In this document: piece after piece, positions 1-6,626 of the stretch
How positions within the stretch are numbered: the first letter of the stretch is position 1
Layout: each line of letters begins with the position of its first letter
NCBI GenBank assembly: GCA_030040825.1
Contig: JASHSY010000347.1
Coordinates: 1-8,541 of the forward strand
Direction: 5' to 3'
DNA: 8,541 bases
Source: Xanthobacteraceae bacterium
GTDB taxonomy: Bacteria > Pseudomonadota > Alphaproteobacteria > Rhizobiales > Xanthobacteraceae
The notes under the pieces: generated by a model
Told to the model about the DNA's origin: nothing
Databases searched by the model: none
What the model saw: only the letters and a program-made list of their open reading frames with translations
Translations under genes and position numbers: made by a program

Positions 1-2553
1 CGCCTGCGCAAAGGCGTGATGGAGCTTTATGTTTCCGACCATTCCGTCGATTCACTCGACCGCAAGAGATATCCCGATGTCGATTTGTTGGACACCGCCG
101 AGGAAGTCGGACTGAAGGAAGTGCGTTATGGCTTCAAGGGGGCGCGCCACCGCAATCCCGGCATCGACGATTCAAATCCCTATTTCGCCTTCGATCCCGC
201 CAAATGCATCGTGTGCTCGCGTTGCGTACGCGCTTGCGAGGAGGTGCAAGGCACTTTCGCGCTGACCGTCTCCGGCCGCGGCTTTGATTCCATCATTGCC
301 GCCGGTATGGACGAGAAGTTCATCGAATCGGAATGCGTGTCGTGCGGCGCCTGTGTCCAAGCCTGCCCGACCGGCTCGCTGATCGAGAAAAAAGTCATCG
401 AAGATGGCAAGCCGGAATGGTCGACGATTACGACCTGCGCCTATTGCGGCGTCGGCTGCTCGTTCAAAGCGGAAATGCGCGGCGACGAAGTGATCCGGAT
501 GGTGCCGTACAAAGACGGCAAGGCAAACCGCGGCCATTCCTGCGTCAAGGGCCGCTTCGCCTGGGGGTATGCACACCATAAGGAGCGCATTCTCAAGCCG
601 ATGCTGCGCGACAAGATCGACGAGCCGTGGCGCGAAGTGTCCTGGGAAGAAGCGATTGCTCGCGTCGCCTCCGACTTCAAGCGCATCCAGGCGACCTACG
701 GGACCGGCTCGATCGGCGGCATCACCTCGTCGCGGTGCACCGACGAAGAAACCTTCCTGGTACAGAAACTCGTGCGCGCAACCTTCGGCAACAATAACGT
801 CGATACCTGCGCCCGCGTCTGCCACTCGCCGACCGGCTATGGCCTGAGCACGACGTTCGGCACGTCGGCCGGCACGCAGGACTTCGATTCGGTCGAACAA
901 ATGGACGTCGCCATTCTTATCGGTGCCAACCCGACCGACGCCCATCCGGTGTTTGCATCACGACTCAAGAAGCGGCTGCGGCAGGGCGCCAAGCTGATCG
1001 TTATCGATCCGCGCCGCATCGACCTCGTGCGCACACCGCACGTGCAAGCCGCCTACCATCTGCCGATCCTGCCGGGCACTAACGTCGCGATACTCTCGGC
1101 ATTGGCGCATGTGATCGTGACCGAGGGCCTGGTCGACGAAAAGTTCGTTCGTGAACGCTGCGATTGGGACGAATTCAGCGACTGGGCGGCGTTTGTTTCC
1201 GAGCCGCGCAACAGCCCGGAGGAAGTGGCCAAGATCTGTGCGGTGCCGGCGCAAACGATTCGCGCGGCAGCGCGGCTTTACGCCACCGGCGGGAACGGCG
1301 CGATCTATTATGGACTCGGCATCACCGAGCACAGCCAGGGCTCGACCGCGGTCATCGGGCTTGCCAATCTTGCCATGGCGACCGGGAATATTGGCCGTCC
1401 GGGCGTCGGCGTTAATCCGCTGCGCGGGCAGAACAACGTGCAGGGCTCCTGCGACATGGGCTCATTCCCGCACGAATTCTCAGGCTATCGTCACATTGCC
1501 AGAGACGAAGTCCGCTCCGCGTTCGAGGCGGCGTGGCGAAAGACGCTTGATCGCGAGCCGGGCTTGCGCATCCCAAATATGCTCGATGCCGCGGTCGACG
1601 GCAGTTTCAAGGGCATCTACATCCAGGGCGAGGATATTCTCCAATCCGACCCGGATACGCACCATGTCGCGGCCGGACTTGCCGCCATGGAGTGCGTCGT
1701 CGTGCAGGATCTGTTTCTGAACGAGACTGCCAATTACGCGCATGTCTTCCTGCCCGGGTCGACCTTCCTCGAGAAGAACGGCACCTTCATCAACGCCGAA
1801 CGCCGCGTCCAGCTTGTGCGCAAGGTGATGGAGCCGAAGAACGGCTATGAGGACTGGGAAATCACCTGCCTGATCAGCGAGGCGATGGGATACCCCATGC
1901 GCTACAGCCATCCGGCTGAGATCATGGACGAGATCGCGCAACTCACTCCTACTTTTGCCGGCGTTTCATTCAAGCGGCTCGAGGAACTCGGATCGATCCA
2001 GTGGCCGTGCAACGAAAAGGCGCCCGAAGGCACGCCGGTCATGCACGTCAATGGCTTCGTTCGCGGCAAGGGCAAGTTTGTCGTCACCGAATATATCGCG
2101 ACCGACGAAAAGTCCGGCCCGCGCTACCCGCTGCTGCTCACCACCGGCCGCATCCTCACTCAGTACAATGTTGGCGCGCAAACGAGGCGCACCGACAATG
2201 TGATCTGGCATGAGGAGGACCGTCTGGAAATTCACCCGCACGATGCCGAGCAACGCGGGATCAATGACGGCGACTGGGTGAAATTGGCGAGCCGGGCCGG
2301 CGAAACCACTTTGCGCGCGTTGATCACCGAGCGCGTCGCGCCGGGCGTCGTCTACACGACGTTCCATCATCCCGACACACAAGCCAATGTCGTCACGACC
2401 GACTATTCTGACTGGGCCACCAATTGCCCCGAATACAAGGTGACGGCGGTGCAGGTGTCGCCGTCGAACGGGCCGACCCAGTGGCAACAAGAATACGGTG
2501 AGCTTGCCCGCAAAAGCCGCCGCATCGTCACCAGCGTCGAGGCCGCGGAATAG
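1..2553 (+). CDS. fdsA: NAD-dependent formate dehydrogenase, alpha (catalytic) subunit, 5'-truncated by the window
   Basis: This is the molybdenum bis-MGD subunit of a cytoplasmic FdsABG-type formate dehydrogenase, which oxidises formate to CO2 and passes electrons through Fe-S clusters to the FdsBG diaphorase and NAD+. The frame is open from base 1, so the true start is upstream; 850 residues are visible. Numbering from base 1, ferredoxin-like motifs lie at C69/C72/C75/C79 and C112/C115/C118/C122, and the molybdopterin-domain [4Fe-4S] ligands are C146/C149/C153/C181. The Mo ligand is C274 in RVCHSPT, followed by H275, with the catalytic Arg at R475 in NPLRGQNNVQG. The 201-residue spacing from Cys to Arg equals that of Rhodobacter capsulatus FdsA as I recall it (C386, R587), implying about 112 missing residues and a normal length near 960. 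The ligand is Cys (TGC), not selenocysteine. A dinucleotide-binding C-terminal domain begins near residue 705. Oddly, the His-Cys3 cluster motif expected at residues 14-27 has lost its three Cys. fdhD follows almost immediately. Confidence 0.96.
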   Translation, partial: RLRKGVMELYVSDHSVDSLDRKRYPDVDLLDTAEEVGLKEVRYGFKGARHRNPGIDDSNPYFAFDPAKCIVCSRCVRACEEVQGTFALTVSGRGFDSIIAAGMDEKFIESECVSCGACVQACPTGSLIEKKVIEDGKPEWSTITTCAYCGVGCSFKAEMRGDEVIRMVPYKDGKANRGHSCVKGRFAWGYAHHKERILKPMLRDKIDEPWREVSWEEAIARVASDFKRIQATYGTGSIGGITSSRCTDEETFLVQKLVRATFGNNNVDTCARVCHSPTGYGLSTTFGTSAGTQDFDSVEQMDVAILIGANPTDAHPVFASRLKKRLRQGAKLIVIDPRRIDLVRTPHVQAAYHLPILPGTNVAILSALAHVIVTEGLVDEKFVRERCDWDEFSDWAAFVSEPRNSPEEVAKICAVPAQTIRAAARLYATGGNGAIYYGLGITEHSQGSTAVIGLANLAMATGNIGRPGVGVNPLRGQNNVQGSCDMGSFPHEFSGYRHIARDEVRSAFEAAWRKTLDREPGLRIPNMLDAAVDGSFKGIYIQGEDILQSDPDTHHVAAGLAAMECVVVQDLFLNETANYAHVFLPGSTFLEKNGTFINAERRVQLVRKVMEPKNGYEDWEITCLISEAMGYPMRYSHPAEIMDEIAQLTPTFAGVSFKRLEELGSIQWPCNEKAPEGTPVMHVNGFVRGKGKFVVTEYIATDEKSGPRYPLLLTTGRILTQYNVGAQTRRTDNVIWHEEDRLEIHPHDAEQRGINDGDWVKLASRAGETTLRALITERVAPGVVYTTFHHPDTQANVVTTDYSDWATNCPEYKVTAVQVSPSNGPTQWQQEYGELARKSRRIVTSVEAAE

Positions 2554-2557
2554 GGAG

Positions 2558-3385
2558 ATGCGCGAGCCGACGACCAGCGTCGCCTGCTCGATCTGGCGGC
2601 ACCAAAGCGTCACTGACGGCAAGCGCTCCGTCCCGGAAGAAACCGCCATCTCGTTTACCTACGATGGCGGTTCCTATGCGGTGATGATGGCGACGCCGCA
2701 AAACCTCGAAGACTTCGCCCTCGGATTTTCGTTTACCGAAGGACTGGTGTCGTCGCCGGCAGATATCCGTCAACTCGATGTTGTCGAACACGACGTCGGC
2801 GTCGAACTGCGGATGTGGCTGGTCGAGCCGCGTGCTGCGGTCTTGAGCGCGCGGCGGCGTTATCTCGCCGGCCCGACCGGATGCGGACTATGCGGTATCG
2901 ACAGCCTCCACGAGGCTGTTCGTCAGCCGGCACGCGTGGGCAGCGGGCAGAGCTTTACCCAGACTGAGATCATGCGGGCGCTGGAAATGCTGCCGCCGCG
3001 CCAGGAACTCAATCGTCAGACCCGGGCGGTACATGCTGCGGCATTTTGGCGCCCGGACAATGGTCTCGTTGCAGTGCGAGAAGACGTCGGCCGGCACAAC
3101 GCTCTCGACAAGCTTGCCGGCGTGCTGTTGCGCGACGCCATGCCTGGAAATAACGGCATGGTGTTGCTGACCAGCCGGGTTTCAGTCGAAATGGTGCAAA
3201 AAAGCGCCGCTGTCGGAGTGCCCTTGGTCGTCGCCGTATCGGCGCCAACTGCACTGGCGGTGCGCACCGCAGAGGCCGCGGGAATAACCCTTGTTGCCGT
3301 CGCTCGCGACGATGGCTTCGAGGTTTTCACCTACCCGCAACGCATCAAGCAAACCGCTACGGAAGCCGTGACCCATGTCGCTTGA
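2558..3385 (+). CDS. fdhD: Formate dehydrogenase accessory sulfurtransferase FdhD (FdsC)
   Basis: FdhD moves sulfur from a cysteine desulfurase to the Mo-bisMGD cofactor and hands the sulfurated cofactor to the formate dehydrogenase; without it the enzyme is inactive. In the R. capsulatus fds operon this gene is called fdsC. The protein has 275 residues, the usual family length. It carries the hallmark CxxC pair (C109 and C112, in TGCGLCG), an early VPEETAISFTY strand with MMATPQNLEDFALGFS after it, and the late EDVGRHNALDKLAG and LLTSRVSVEMVQK blocks. I chose ATG 2558, four bases after the fdsA stop. A GTG at 2498 would add 20 residues inside fdsA but has no visible Shine-Dalgarno; the GGGAG before 2558 abuts the ATG, so translation may be coupled to fdsA termination. 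The 3' end overlaps fdsD by 11 bases. The identification is secure; the start is less so. Confidence 0.95.
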   Translation: MREPTTSVACSIWRHQSVTDGKRSVPEETAISFTYDGGSYAVMMATPQNLEDFALGFSFTEGLVSSPADIRQLDVVEHDVGVELRMWLVEPRAAVLSARRRYLAGPTGCGLCGIDSLHEAVRQPARVGSGQSFTQTEIMRALEMLPPRQELNRQTRAVHAAAFWRPDNGLVAVREDVGRHNALDKLAGVLLRDAMPGNNGMVLLTSRVSVEMVQKSAAVGVPLVVAVSAPTALAVRTAEAAGITLVAVARDDGFEVFTYPQRIKQTATEAVTHVA

Positions 3386-3620
3386 CAAGCTTGTCTACAT
3401 GGCCAATCAAATTGCCAAGTTCTTCGTGAGTCTGGGGCCGGAGACAGCAGCCGCCGGGACGGCGGATCACATAAAAAAATACTGGGATCCGCGGATGCGC
3501 GCGGCAATTATCGCGCATGTCAGGGCGGGCGGCGCGGGACTTGATCCGGTCGCCAGTGCCGCGATCCAGAGTCTTCCGGAAGTCAAGTTGGAAGCAGGAG
3601 AAGCAACGCAGACGCATTAA
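3375..3620 (+). CDS. fdsD: NAD-dependent formate dehydrogenase, delta subunit
   Basis: This 81-residue protein matches the small FdsD family. Recognisable parts are an N-terminal LVYMANQIAKFF helix, a middle segment DHIKKYWDPRMRAAIIAHV (residues about 32-50, the family signature of a K-[FY]-W-[DS]-P-x-M core) and a C-terminal helix ending in an acidic, Ala-rich tail. FdsD is encoded in fdsGBACD operons; it has been linked to assembly or stability of the complex rather than catalysis, and its exact role is not settled. The ATG at 3375 lies inside the last codons of fdhD (11-base overlap), with GGAAG at 3361-3365 as ribosome binding site, so the two genes look translationally coupled. There is no signal peptide or membrane helix. 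Confidence 0.92.
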   Translation: MSLDKLVYMANQIAKFFVSLGPETAAAGTADHIKKYWDPRMRAAIIAHVRAGGAGLDPVASAAIQSLPEVKLEAGEATQTH

Positions 3621-3651
3621 AGCGGGCGCATCAGAAAAAAATAGGCGCCAC

Positions 3652-3657
3652 AGGAGG
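3652..3657 (+). promoter_or_regulatory. Strong Shine-Dalgarno setting the start of the OFA transporter
   Basis: AGGAGG lies six bases before ATG 3664. The reading frame stays open upstream to 3517 within fdsD, but that extension is Arg/Lys-rich and unlike an MFS N-terminus. This site decides the start. Confidence 0.85.
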
Positions 3658-3663
3658 AATCAA

Positions 3664-5130
3664 ATGAGTTTTTTCGACCGAAGCCGCACTGTCGCGGGAC
3701 CGGGGTTTAGCCGCTGGATGGTGCCACCGGCCGCGTTGTGCGTACATCTGTGCATCGGCCAAGCTTACGCGTTCAGCGTCTTCAATCTGCCGATGACAAA
3801 GCTGCTCGGCATCTCGCATTCCACCGCGCCGGCCAACTGGCACGCAAATCTCAATTGGGTAACGCCGTTGCCCGAGGACTGGAAGCTGACCGAGCTGGGC
3901 TGGATATTTTCGTTAGCGATCTTCTTCCTTGGCGTTTCTTCCGCGGTATTCGGACGCTGGGTAGAGGAAGGCGGCCCGCGCCGGGCAATGTTTACGGCGG
4001 CCTTATGCTGGGCCGGCGGTTTCTTCGTCTCCGCCATCGGTGTGTACCTGCACACCTTGTGGCTGCTCTATCTCGGCTACGGCGTTATCGGCGGCATCGC
4101 GCTCGGCATCGGCTACATCTCGCCGGTGTCGACGCTGATCAAATGGTTTCCCGACCGTCCGGGCATGGCGACCGGCATGGCCATCATGGGCTTCGGCGGC
4201 GGCGCCTTCATCGCCTCACCGCTTTCGGTTTGGCTGATGCGAAAATTTACCACCACGACCCATGTCGGCGTCGCCGAGACCTTTATCGTCCTTGGCGTGG
4301 TTTACTTCATCTGGATGATCGTCGGCTCGATCATCGTACGCGTGCCGGCGCCCGGTTGGAAACCTGCCGGCTATACGCCGCCGGTAGAGGCGACCAAGCT
4401 GATCACCACCAGCGACGTATACGTCTACGATTCGTTCAAGACTCCCCAGTTCTGGCTGATCTGGTGGATTCTCTGCCTCAACGTGACAGCCGGCATCGGC
4501 GTGCTCGGGCAGGCGTCCGCCATGAGCCAGGAAATGTTCCCGGGTCGGATCACTCCGGTCGCGGCGGCAGGCTTCGTCGGTTTAATGAGCCTGTTCAATA
4601 TGGGCGGCCGCTTCTTCTGGGCTTCCACGTCCGATTATATCGGACGCAAGAACACCTACTTCGTGTTCATGGTGCTCGGTTTCATACTCTACTGCATCGT
4701 GCCGCACACCGGCTCAATCGGCAGCGTCGAAGGATTTGTCGTCTGCTTCCTGATTATCATCAGCATGTACGGCGGCGGATTCTCGACGGTCCCGGCGTAT
4801 CTCAGGGACATGTTCGGCACCCGCTACGTCGGCGCTATTCACGGGCTGTTGCTGACCGCGTGGTCGGCGGCCGGCATCTTTGGACCGGTGCTGGTGAACT
4901 ATATCCGCGAGTATAATGTGACCCACGGCGTGCCGAAGGCGCAGGCCTATAATGTGACCATGTACATCATGGCGGGGCTGTTGGTGATCGGCTTCATCTG
5001 CAATCTCTTGGTGAGGGCAGTGAACGCTCGCTACCATATGAAGTCGGAGGAGGATTCCACGCTCGCCACCGCCGCGAGAGCCGGTGCCGCCATGGCGGCG
5101 CGATTTACCGGTAAGCCGGCCGGCGCATAA
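3664..5130 (+). CDS. OFA-family (oxalate/formate antiporter-like) MFS transporter
   Basis: This 488-residue inner-membrane carrier has about twelve hydrophobic helices and belongs to the oxalate:formate antiporter branch of the major facilitator superfamily. Evidence: the opening RWMVPPAALCVHLCIGQAYAF helix with its GQAYAFSVF end; a long polar loop (about residues 39-75) before helix 2; the motif-A-like GRWVEEGGPRR at 97-107; GIGYISPVSTLIKWFPDRPG with the Gly-rich MGFGGGAF that follows; and a second motif A, GRFFWASTSDYIGRK, near 315-329. Position after the fds genes, 43 bases from fdsD, points to formate or a related small carboxylate as substrate. R316 sits where OxlT has its helix-8 Arg, but the helix-11 Lys of OxlT (in a YTAK context) appears as Trp400 (LLTAW), so oxalate exchange is doubtful. 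The direction and exact substrate cannot be read from sequence. A 41-residue membrane protein follows immediately. Confidence 0.88.
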   Translation: MSFFDRSRTVAGPGFSRWMVPPAALCVHLCIGQAYAFSVFNLPMTKLLGISHSTAPANWHANLNWVTPLPEDWKLTELGWIFSLAIFFLGVSSAVFGRWVEEGGPRRAMFTAALCWAGGFFVSAIGVYLHTLWLLYLGYGVIGGIALGIGYISPVSTLIKWFPDRPGMATGMAIMGFGGGAFIASPLSVWLMRKFTTTTHVGVAETFIVLGVVYFIWMIVGSIIVRVPAPGWKPAGYTPPVEATKLITTSDVYVYDSFKTPQFWLIWWILCLNVTAGIGVLGQASAMSQEMFPGRITPVAAAGFVGLMSLFNMGGRFFWASTSDYIGRKNTYFVFMVLGFILYCIVPHTGSIGSVEGFVVCFLIIISMYGGGFSTVPAYLRDMFGTRYVGAIHGLLLTAWSAAGIFGPVLVNYIREYNVTHGVPKAQAYNVTMYIMAGLLVIGFICNLLVRAVNARYHMKSEEDSTLATAARAGAAMAARFTGKPAGA

Positions 5131-5144
5131 GGGAGAACGCAATC

Positions 5145-5270
5145 ATGGCCACACAAAATCAGGAAAGCTTTTCCGGCATCAAACTACTGCTGGCTTGGGC
5201 GTTTGTCGGCATTCCCCTTATTTGGGGTGTGGTGCAGACAGCAATAAACGCAGCAAAGCTGTTTCAGTAA
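5145..5270 (+). CDS. Small single-helix membrane protein, probable partner of the OFA transporter (MFS transporter small subunit-like)
   Basis: A 41-residue ORF starts 14 bases after the transporter stop, with GGGAG at 5131-5135 as ribosome binding site. It has a polar N-terminus (MATQNQESFSG), one hydrophobic helix at about residues 12-33 containing LLLAWAF, VGIPLIWGV and VVQTAI, and a short amphipathic end with Lys38 finishing LFQ. The terminator stem begins 29 bases after its stop, so it is the last gene of the operon. I recall short proteins of this appearance, with a P-L-x-W-G-V core, annotated as 'MFS transporter small subunit' beside OFA transporters; that family link is from memory. 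A role in stabilising or tuning the transporter is inference from proximity and size. Confidence 0.8.
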   Translation: MATQNQESFSGIKLLLAWAFVGIPLIWGVVQTAINAAKLFQ

Positions 5271-5299
5271 CACGCACCGAAATATACCGACGGTTACAG

Positions 5300-5339
5300 C
5301 GTCGCTTCTTTTGTTCGTCAAAAGAAGCGACGTTTTTTT
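5300..5339 (+). terminator. Rho-independent terminator of the fds-transporter operon
   Basis: A perfect 14-bp inverted repeat (CGTCGCTTCTTTTG at 5300-5313 paired with 5319-5332) closes a five-base loop TTCGT and is followed by seven Ts (5333-5339). It sits 29 bases after the small membrane protein and separates the operon from the regulator gene. On the minus strand the stem lacks a comparable T run (only the stem's own bases), so it acts in the + direction. Confidence 0.95.
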
Positions 5340-5381
5340 ACGAACGCGCGACCCCCAAAGGTAGTAGAACGTTGAGGCCCC

Positions 5382-5412
5382 TTGACGTCGGGCCGGGTAT
5401 CGGGGTCACTAT
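5382..5412 (+). promoter_or_regulatory. Possible promoter of the ModE-like gene (weak)
   Basis: TTGACG at 5382-5387 resembles a -35 box. The best -10 candidate, CACTAT at 5407-5412, is a poor match and sits at a long 19-base spacing. A promoter is expected somewhere in 5340-5440, because the strong terminator lies just upstream and the gene starts at 5441. The exact placement is tentative. Confidence 0.25.
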
Positions 5413-5440
5413 CCACTGCGCGCTCGGAATTGAAAATGTC

Positions 5441-5794
5441 ATGACCGACACTCATCTTTCCATTCGGATCGATCTGGCGTCGGGAAATCGCATCGGCCCG
5501 GGAAAAATCGCGCTTTTGGAGGCGATCCGCGCAACCGGATCGATTTCCGCTGCAGCGCGGGCGATCGGAATGTCATATCGGCGTGCCTGGCTGTTGGTCG
5601 ATGAAATCAACCACGCGTTGGCGGAGCCTGCAGTCAAGGCCGAAACCGGCGGGGCGCGCGGCGGCGGCGCGGTGGTAACGCCAACCGGGGAGCGGGTGGT
5701 CGATCTCTACCGGACCATCGAAGTGCAGGCGCGGACCGCCGCCGACGATGAGTTTCGCGCGATCGGAAAGCTTATTCGCCAAGAAAAAAGCTAA
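5441..5794 (+). CDS. ModE-like single-domain winged-helix transcriptional regulator
   Basis: This 117-residue protein corresponds to the LysR-type/ModE N-terminal DNA-binding domain alone. After a short strand segment (LSIRIDLASGNRIGPGKIALL) comes the helix-turn-helix ATGSISAAARAIGMSYRRAW at about residues 31-50, then the dimerisation helix LLVDEINHAL, the Gly-rich wing (TGGARGGGAVVTPTGERVV) and a C-terminal helix. No TOBE/Mop molybdate-binding domain follows. In full ModE that part senses molybdate, so this protein may respond to another signal or act through partners. Lying next to a Mo-dependent formate dehydrogenase operon, it may control that operon; this is inference. The open frame continues upstream through the terminator, but ATG 5441 gives the normal family N-terminus. 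The ribosome binding site is weak (GGAA near 5426). Confidence 0.85.
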   Translation: MTDTHLSIRIDLASGNRIGPGKIALLEAIRATGSISAAARAIGMSYRRAWLLVDEINHALAEPAVKAETGGARGGGAVVTPTGERVVDLYRTIEVQARTAADDEFRAIGKLIRQEKS

Positions 5795-5871
5795 GATAGC
5801 GGTCGCCCGGCACCCGGTGCGGTTGGCGCATCCACGTGCAATCAATAAGATCGACCAAATTGGGGGATGCC

Positions 5872-6618
5872 ATGACCGGCCATATAGCCGTAACGGACGA
5901 TGGCGGCGTGCGCACCATCCGGATGAACCGGCCGGAAAAAAAGAACGCGCTGACGCTGGCGATGTATCTCGCTATGACCAACGCATTGCGCGAAGCCGAT
6001 CAAACCGGCGCGGTTCGCTGCGTCCTGTTTGCCGGCGGTCCCGACGTTTTTACCGCCGGCAACGACCTCGCCGATTTCATGAAAGCGGCCGACGGCGGCC
6101 TCGATCCACGCGCGCACGAATTCATCACTTCGCTCGCACGGGCGCAAAAGCCGATGGTCGCCGCGGTCAACGGCGTCGCGGTCGGTCTTGGCACCACCAT
6201 GCTGCTGCACTGCGACTACGTGGTCGCCGGCACCGGCGCCAAGCTGATGACGCCATTCCTCAAACTCGGACTCATTCCCGAAGCGGCTTCGACAATGCTT
6301 GCGCCAATGCGCATGGGACATGCACGCGCCTTCGCGCTCTTGGCAATGGGCCGGCCGCTATCCGCCGAAGAGGCGAAAGAAGCCGGCCTGGTGAATACGG
6401 TCGTCAGTCCGGCCGAGGTCGATGGCATCGCGCTCAAAGCGGCGCAGGAAATCGCCGCGCTGCCGTCGCGTGCATTGACGCTGGCACGCAGCCTGATGCG
6501 GCTACCGCTCGAGACGATCCTGCAACGTATGGAAACGGAATCTGGTCACTACAAGGACCTTCTGCAATCCGACGAAGCCCGCGCAGCGTTCCAGGCTTTT
6601 TTTTCCCGCAATCAATGA
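5872..6618 (+). CDS. Enoyl-CoA hydratase/isomerase (crotonase) family protein, isomerase-like active site
   Basis: A 248-residue crotonase-fold protein acting on acyl-CoA thioesters. The oxyanion-hole segment FTAGNDLADF (A62-G63-N64-D65-L66) and NGVAVGLGTT (from N100) are clear, followed by CDYVVAG and a C-terminal helical part with GLVNTVV. The two Glu of true enoyl-CoA hydratases (rat E144 and E164) are replaced: T109 at the first and Phe in TPFLKLGL at the second. Instead E137 in GLIPEAAS lies where delta3,delta2-enoyl-CoA isomerases (ECI2 type, LGxxPEG) keep their catalytic Glu. A double-bond isomerase in beta-oxidation or aromatic-acid breakdown is therefore more likely than a hydratase. 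The start is ATG 5872 with GGGGGA at 5862-5867; an earlier GTG at 5836 lacks such a site. Its end overlaps the SDR gene region (ATGA at 6615-6618), suggesting a coupled pair. Confidence 0.9.
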   Translation: MTGHIAVTDDGGVRTIRMNRPEKKNALTLAMYLAMTNALREADQTGAVRCVLFAGGPDVFTAGNDLADFMKAADGGLDPRAHEFITSLARAQKPMVAAVNGVAVGLGTTMLLHCDYVVAGTGAKLMTPFLKLGLIPEAASTMLAPMRMGHARAFALLAMGRPLSAEEAKEAGLVNTVVSPAEVDGIALKAAQEIAALPSRALTLARSLMRLPLETILQRMETESGHYKDLLQSDEARAAFQAFFSRNQ

Positions 6619-6626
6619 GGCCGATG

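Noticed and set aside
172..945. 257-codon open frame on the minus strand opposite fdsA
   Set aside because: It is a GC-rich shadow of fdsA: Ala/Arg-rich, with no family motif, and the + strand frame has unambiguous Fe-S and active-site motifs.
3517..3663. N-terminal extension of the transporter frame by 49 residues
   Set aside because: The extension overlaps fdsD, is basic and non-hydrophobic, and AGGAGG sits at the right distance from ATG 3664.
3738..4916. 392-codon + strand open frame inside the transporter gene
   Set aside because: Extremely Arg/His-rich translation in an alternate frame; the MFS frame explains this DNA fully.
5084..5440. Upstream extension of the ModE-like frame
   Set aside because: It would run through the end of the transporter gene, the small membrane protein and the terminator hairpin; the family homology starts at about 5441.
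5748..6614. Long open frame fused in front of the dehydrogenase
   Set aside because: This is the alternate frame of the crotonase gene, with an Arg/Gly-rich translation; the dehydrogenase fold begins at the MSLSGK segment.
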